In this document: one piece after another, positions 59,112 to 64,000 of the stretch | How the letters are laid out: each line of letters begins with the position of its first letter | How positions within the stretch are numbered: position 1 is the stretch's first letter | The notes under the pieces: model-generated | Seen by the model: only the letters and a program-made list of their open reading frames with translations | Database searches by the model: none | What the model was told of the DNA's origin: nothing | Assembly (NCBI GenBank): GCA_907164885.2 | Contig: OU015493.1 | Coordinates: forward strand, 64,797,477-64,861,476 | Length of the DNA stretch: 64,000 bases | Reading direction: 5' to 3' | Source of the DNA: Dolomedes plantarius | Taxonomy: Eukaryota > Arthropoda > Arachnida > Araneae > Dolomedidae | Made by a program: the position numbers and the translations under genes

Positions 59112-59625
59112 CTAAAAAAACTCACCAAAGGGATTAAACAAAAACATATACATGTAGTTAAGATATAAACAAAAAGATTTTATTTTTTCACCAATGGATT
59201 TTACAAATTTACCAAAGTGGCACAAACTTACTGAAGCGTATTGATTAAAATAATATGGGATGTTATCAAGAATTTGAAAACTTTTTATTCTTTGTATAGC
59301 TCGTTCAACATGAACATGTATATATTTTAATTTAGTGGTAAATTTATCCTCACTTTCTGTGAATTGTGGATTTGTTAAGAATGGGGGAATATTTACTGAT
59401 ACACCTTGAGGCAATAGGTCAAGTATTAAAAAACCTTTATCTGTTAATATTAGATCTCCAGGATTCCACAATTTTATTAAACCACATTCCTTGAAAAGGG
59501 TTTTATCAGAAGTAGATCCTGGCCGCAATTTACTAATGAAACAAATTGCACCATTAGGAGCTAGGCTATCAATCCTTTTAAAGTTAGCCTTTCTTATACT
59601 GTGAAAAAGTCTGCCTCTGAGCCTT
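59112..59625 (-). pseudogene. DDE_4-type transposase domain remnant
   Basis: Minus-strand frame from about 59625: NFKRIDSLAPNGAICFISKL, RPGSTSDKTLFKECGLIKLW, GDLILTDKGFLILDLLPQGV, VNIPPFLTNPQFTESEDKFT, then IHVHVERAIQRIKSFQIL. The block order PGSxSDK, LxDKGFxI, NIPPFL, HVERxIxRIK is that of DDE superfamily endonuclease 4. The second Asp (TDKGF) and the Glu (HVERAI) are visible; the first Asp block (DCTE-type) is absent, so it cannot be active. Confidence 0.88.
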
Positions 59626-60175
59626 TGCAGAGATTTTCAATAAATATTTCTGTTATGTTTATTAGAAAGTAGCAATTAGGGAAGTCAGGGTTGTTTATTG
59701 AATGTTGAATTTTATTATTGACATTAGCACTAAACTGTCATTCTCACTGATTTGAGAAAATTGAAATTTCACATTTTTTGCTGCCAACAATAACTGCAGC
59801 TCTTTATTTTTTCCTTTAGTTGGTCTATCTCTGCTTTTACCAATAGTGACTCTACATCAACTCTACTTTTATCTTTAACAGCACTCTGTTTTCTAAAGGA
59901 ATAATACTAAGAATATTAAATAACGGCATAAATGAACATTAAGAAAACTCATAATAAATTTATTGTTAAAAACGTGCATTTGATTTGTGAAAAGCTAAGT
60001 ACAACAAATAGAAGTTTTAATTATTTATGAGATTAATATATTATCTATAATACTACTACATAACATAAACAATAAAATTACTTGTAATTTGGATCAGATG
60101 AGTTATCATCCTTCTCTCATGTTTAATTTCAATGTATAAAATGACTATGTCCTCAGTTCTGAGAATCAAGTACAT

Positions 60176-60860
60176 TTAGTACTTATTGTAAAGAAAACAT
60201 GTGAAATTAAAAAAGCTGTTATTAAAAACACATGTACTTCTTTCCTTTATGAGCAGGAATTTCAATTTGTTGCACTTTATTACTGTCAAAAATTGTTGGA
60301 TTATTTCTTTTATCCCCTCCTTTAAAATGGTAGCTATATAATCTGGAATCTCTACCAGGTTTTCTGTCACTATGCCTGAAAAATACCAAGATCAATAAAC
60401 TTTAAAACATTTGCATGTTTTATTTATTACATATACATTCAAAATTATAATTATTCGGTTTCCCTTGTATCACTGAATTGAAGCTCACTAATTTTATGAA
60501 TCTAACCTACATGTTTGCTCCATATATATTTTCATGCAAAAAAATCTATCATTATTTGGTTTGCAGACAATTTGACAAACAATAACTATAAAATTTAAGA
60601 CAAAGAAACTATTGTAGATTTCTGTTTATAATAGAAGTCCTGAAAAATTTTCTAAATAAAAAAAAATTTCATCCTAAATTAAGAATTTTTTAAAGCTTAA
60701 ATACAACAAAAATTCAGTATGTATCATCTAAAACATTTAAAAAAATTGAATAGCTTTTGAATACCATAGATTTACTATAACGTGGAGACCAAGAAATGTG
60801 AAATTAACATATGTGAAAAAATATACTCATAAATTAAAAATGAGAATATTAAAACTTCTA
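60176..60860. other. Element interior, no clear domain
   Basis: The minus strand has a 64-codon frame (60176-60370) that may be part of the transposase between THAP and DDE_4, but I recognise no motif. AT-rich otherwise. Confidence 0.35.
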
Positions 60861-60869
60861 TTTTCAAAA

Positions 60870-60982
60870 TTACTTTGCCATTCAGGTCCACAGAGCATGC
60901 TTTTCATCCTTTGGAAAGCGGTAGAAGGAACAATGATTTTAACCATTTTATGCTTGCAGTCTGCAGAAAAGCATATGACCAT
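60870..60982 (-). pseudogene. THAP zinc-finger remnant
   Basis: From ATG at 60982: MVICFSADCKHK (Cx4C), then after a one-base shift CSFYRFPKDEKHALWT. C-x4-C followed by FxRFPKD..xxxW is the THAP DNA-binding domain start. The distal CxxH half is not visible. It belongs to the transposase of the surrounding element. Confidence 0.7.
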
Positions 60983-60989
60983 TTTTTAA

Positions 60990-61881
60990 CTTAAAAAAAA
61001 AACACCTGTATTAAACATCTAAATGATAAACACATTATTCCCTCAAAACATGAACAAATGAATTTTATAATCTTTACTTATTAAATAATGCTACATTTTA
61101 AACCAACAAAGATGTACAGACTTTAACAATATAAAAACGATTGAAAAAGAATCAACTGTTTATACATATATATATATGAAGACCTTGGGGGTAAAAAGTG
61201 ATAAATCACATTATTGTAGTTTAGAGATAAACAGATTTATATTTTCATAAAATATTTGCTATTACATATTTCAAATTGCAAAACTTGTTGCTAAACATTT
61301 TTTTGTACATAATACCCTCCTTAAAAATGTCATTAAGAGAAAAAGTTATAAAGTCAACATTTATTTCAATTTTAACACACTGAACAATTTAATGTAGCTA
61401 TAAATATGACGGTTATAATTGTTTACATGCAATAGCAGTTAAAGAATGAAGAGGGGATGGCCACTGCTTTTTTTTGCACAAGCAATTGTGTACTTTTTAT
61501 ATTGTAAAAATTCATAATGCGATTAGCAGACAGTAATATCTTTTCATTTAAGTGACTTAAAAATAATGAGTGCAAACAGTGTCAACATTGTAAAAAGACA
61601 AAAGCATTATTCATATAATGCCTAATAATGGTACAATATATTAGTAAAATATTGTCCTAATAAGCATTTTACATTACCGTATGTAAATAGTTACAAACAA
61701 TATTGCAGACTATGGTGTCAAACATATCTACATACAATCTGCAACACGTACCTGCACAAGTTCTGATGAACTTTCACCATCATATGGGAAGAGATGTGGG
61801 TTATCATTTTTTACCTCCCCCGAGATCCTCATATATATAAAACACATTGTGTATGAATTTATAAGAATATATATATGAGTG

Positions 61882-61932
<51 letters not shown>

Positions 61933-62091
61933 ATTAATTTATATATATATATGTATATAAACAGTAATTGATAACACTCTATAACATTAAATAAAACATA
62001 TCCGTCTTAACACCAGCCAGTAACAAAAAGGATACATGAAATGAATCTCTGAGAAAAAAAAAAAAAAAAACACAGCCATTAAAGTCTGTTA
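60990..62091. other. Element interior, AT-rich, with (TA)n(GT)n
   Basis: No coding motif. A (TA)n tract followed by (GT)n lies at about 61889-61931. Near 61980-62090 sequence related to the right arm's 62410-62520 recurs, so the arm's repeat unit probably begins here. Confidence 0.5.
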
Positions 62092-63305
62092 TTTATGAAG
62101 CATAAAGAGTTATAAAGAATACATAACTGAAATAATGTTACCAAACAGTACTTTTCAATATTTATAATTCAAAACAATAACAAGTAAGCTTTAACAGACA
62201 TATTATTCGGAAAAACATCTACTTACTGAATGTTACATTATTCACATAAACAGATGCTACCCAACATAAAAATAAGCTGTTAATAAACATTAAATAAAGA
62301 ATTTGAAGAGTATCACTTCTACTAACTGTATGATATAAGTACAATGCAAAAGAAATCAATTATTTCATGCTTCATACTTTAAGAGTGCTGCATTAAACTA
62401 AGGTTGATAACACACTAATACTAAATCAAACAATCCCATCATAAAACCAGCCATTAACAAAAAGGATGCATGAAATCAATGGCTGGAAAAATACTTAGCC
62501 ATAAAGTCTGTCAGTAATCTTATAGTTTCATGGATTTAACTGAAAAGAAATCTGACATAGAATAGATTGACTTAAATCTATCCTACTCAGACACCCATTC
62601 AGTTTTAAGGGAAGGGAATCAAGTACACAGGTAAAGAAATTAATAAAAGCATACATCTAACACATAAAAAACAACAACAATACAGTATACTTTACTAGCC
62701 CATATATCAACTTCAAGAACCCTTTCATTCTGCAAAATGGATTATAGTGCTTTAAGAATGTTACCATACAAATATTTGAGGAAAATCGAATGAACAATAA
62801 GGTACATAAGTAGTTTTACAGTAATAATGTTTATCGAAAGTGACATTTTAATACCGTCATCATCAGCGACACATTCAAATTGTAAACACAATGGCACTAG
62901 GGATAAATAAGTGTTAGTGGGAATAAAATCTACTTACCAATTCATCTTATATTATGTTAGAATATCCACATAGACAGAAACAACATATAAAACTACTTAC
63001 AAACACTAAATAAAAAAGTTCAAGAGTATCACTTCATCTAAGCCTATGTTTCATATCGATAGGCTTATCGAATTGAAATTTTAAAACACCATTTGCTCTT
63101 ATTCCTGTACGAAATCACGTTCCTCGATTTTTGAAGTAGGGTATTTTTATCCCCTTCATCGATTTCAGGACGTGCAGGGAGATAATATTCATTAGTTTAG
63201 GAGATATTAATATTTGTTTTTCCGTCCTATAGGAGAATAACATGGGCCGCCATTGCGGAGGTCCCCAACATGGCGGACGTTACGTCACCACTTCGACCGC
63301 GTATA
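62092..63305 (-). repeat. Right inverted arm of the long-TIR element
   Basis: Reverse complement of 57086-58294. Two gagtatcac units at 62308 and 63024 (period 716) mirror the left arm. It carries taagcctat/ataggctta hairpin halves at 63039-63067, two YY1-like sites (63246-63253 and about 63268-63276) and a CRE-like TTACGTCA (63280-63287), about 340 bp upstream of the EMRE start. Confidence 0.88.
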
Positions 63306-63626
63306 CTTTTGACAATCAGCTAAACGTCAGCTAAAAGTTTAAAAAAAATTAATAAAAGAATCTTAGGGTCTTTTTCTATTATTTGGCCAAAAATGTCATA
63401 ACAGTGGGAAAAGAGAAAGATGTTCCCATGACTTTAAATTTAAAATCAATTTTTTTTCGATTAAAACTTGCATATTTACAAAAATAATGAATTTGGAATA
63501 AATATCATTATGTAACCATCGAGTCCCGATTTTGATAGATCTAAGATTCTAAGATTTATTGTGCTTGAAAGGCAGTAGTGATACAACTAGAATGGATCGT
63601 TAGTTGTTAAGGAAAAGTAAACAATC
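63306..63626 (+). promoter_or_regulatory. SMDT1: EMRE proximal promoter and 5' UTR region
   Basis: Sequence between the long-TIR element and the EMRE ATG. AT-rich, no TATA box I would defend. The start context is caatcATGg. The transcription start is unknown. Confidence 0.35.
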
Positions 63627-63905
63627 ATGGCGACTCGCATCGTCAAAATTATAAGGCGCACATTTAAAGCACAAAATTCTGATAATCTTTTATCTAATAT
63701 CAGCTACATGCCTGCACGTTACCGTGTTACAACAGATACGGGAGCATTTTTACCGGAACCGAAAAAAACTCCATTTGGTCTTCTCCGAGTCATGCTTACT
63801 GTGTTACCAGGTCTTTATCTGGGTGCAACAGTTAGCAAAGAAGGTGCTGCATTTCTTGAAGAAAATGATATATTTGTACCTGATGAAGATGATGATGAAG
63901 ATTGA
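63627..63905 (+). CDS. SMDT1: EMRE, essential MCU regulator, mitochondrial (SMDT1)
   Basis: EMRE is a single-pass inner-membrane subunit of the mitochondrial calcium uniporter. It links MCU to the MICU1/MICU2 gatekeepers and, in animals, is needed for channel opening. The 92-residue frame is uninterrupted (human 107). Residues 1-16 (MATRIVKIIRRTFKAQ) form a basic presequence. Residues 39-54 (TGAFLPEPKKTPFGLLR region) match the conserved proline-containing block before the membrane (human GAILPKPVKMSFGLLR). About 50-69 is the transmembrane helix, with a GxxxG/A-like GLYLGATVS. EENDIFVPDEDDDED at the C-terminus is the acidic MICU-binding tail (human EEHDIFVPEDDDDDD). It starts at the first ATG, is divergent from UBE2O and appears intronless in the coding region. 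Confidence 0.97.
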   Translation: MATRIVKIIRRTFKAQNSDNLLSNISYMPARYRVTTDTGAFLPEPKKTPFGLLRVMLTVLPGLYLGATVSKEGAAFLEENDIFVPDEDDDED

Positions 63906-64000
63906 ATTACTTGTTATTTCAATGGGCGCATTTTATTTATTACCTTCTTGATCATTTTAATATGCTTACGTAGATTTTGTGATGTGATGGATTTTAAATT

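Larger units (their letters stand above)
57086..63305. mobile_element. Large long-TIR transposon (THAP + DDE_4; ISL2EU-like)
   Basis: Arms at 57086-58294 and 62092-63305 are inverted copies of about 1.2 kb (outer ends read atacgcggtcgaagtg inward). They match at most positions, with small indels. Between them lie, on the minus strand, a THAP zinc finger (about 60982) and a DDE_4-type catalytic domain (about 59620-59112). A short plus-strand coding-like segment lies at 58531. Long inverted arms plus THAP and DDE_4 fit the ISL2EU group, an IS5/Harbinger relative; the group name is inference. Exact outer ends and target duplication were not resolved. Confidence 0.8.

Noticed and set aside
60798..60989. 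Plus-strand 63-codon frame over the THAP remnant
   Set aside because: It is the opposite-strand shadow of the THAP-coding sequence.

Overview
The window is a strongly AT-rich animal nuclear contig. Multi-exon genes with GT-AG introns and a dense mix of Tc1/mariner, hAT, pogo, piggyBac, Helitron and tRNA-SINE remnants point to an arthropod. The retroelement and transposon types suggest a chelicerate, perhaps a spider, but that is inference. I could not run any search; family names rest on motifs, terminal repeats and target-site duplications (TSDs) read by eye.

Two host genes are certain. (1) UBE2O, the large hybrid E2/E3 ubiquitin-conjugating enzyme, runs on the minus strand from its start codon at 56840 to its stop at 16285. 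I resolved 23 exons whose phases all fit; they sum to 3684 nt, or 1227 residues plus stop. The catalytic cysteine is Cys1049, in exon 18. (2) SMDT1/EMRE, the 92-residue essential regulator of the mitochondrial calcium uniporter, is an uninterrupted plus-strand gene at 63627-63905. The two genes are divergent, about 6.8 kb apart.

Layout. 1-16200: intergenic sequence downstream of UBE2O, made of old repeats: a jockey/I-type LINE remnant with RNase H, a Tc1 element broken by further insertions, SINEs, and a hAT carrying a nested pogo-like element. 16202-56840: UBE2O, whose introns hold most of the repeats. These include a near-complete DD41D mariner-type element, a solo LTR, a three-level nest (hAT containing Tc1 containing hAT MITE), a direct duplication on both sides of the catalytic exon, three piggyBac remnants, a Helitron end, a head-to-head palindromic transposon, a pogo deletion derivative and several MITEs with exact 8-bp TSDs. 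57086-63305: a large element with inverted arms of about 1.2 kb, containing THAP and DDE_4-type transposase remnants. It fills nearly the whole space between the two divergent promoters. 63627 to the end: EMRE.

The two genes have no obvious shared pathway; they share a divergent intergenic region that the inverted-repeat element now occupies. The element's ends carry CRE-like and YY1-like motifs within about 250-350 bp of each start codon.
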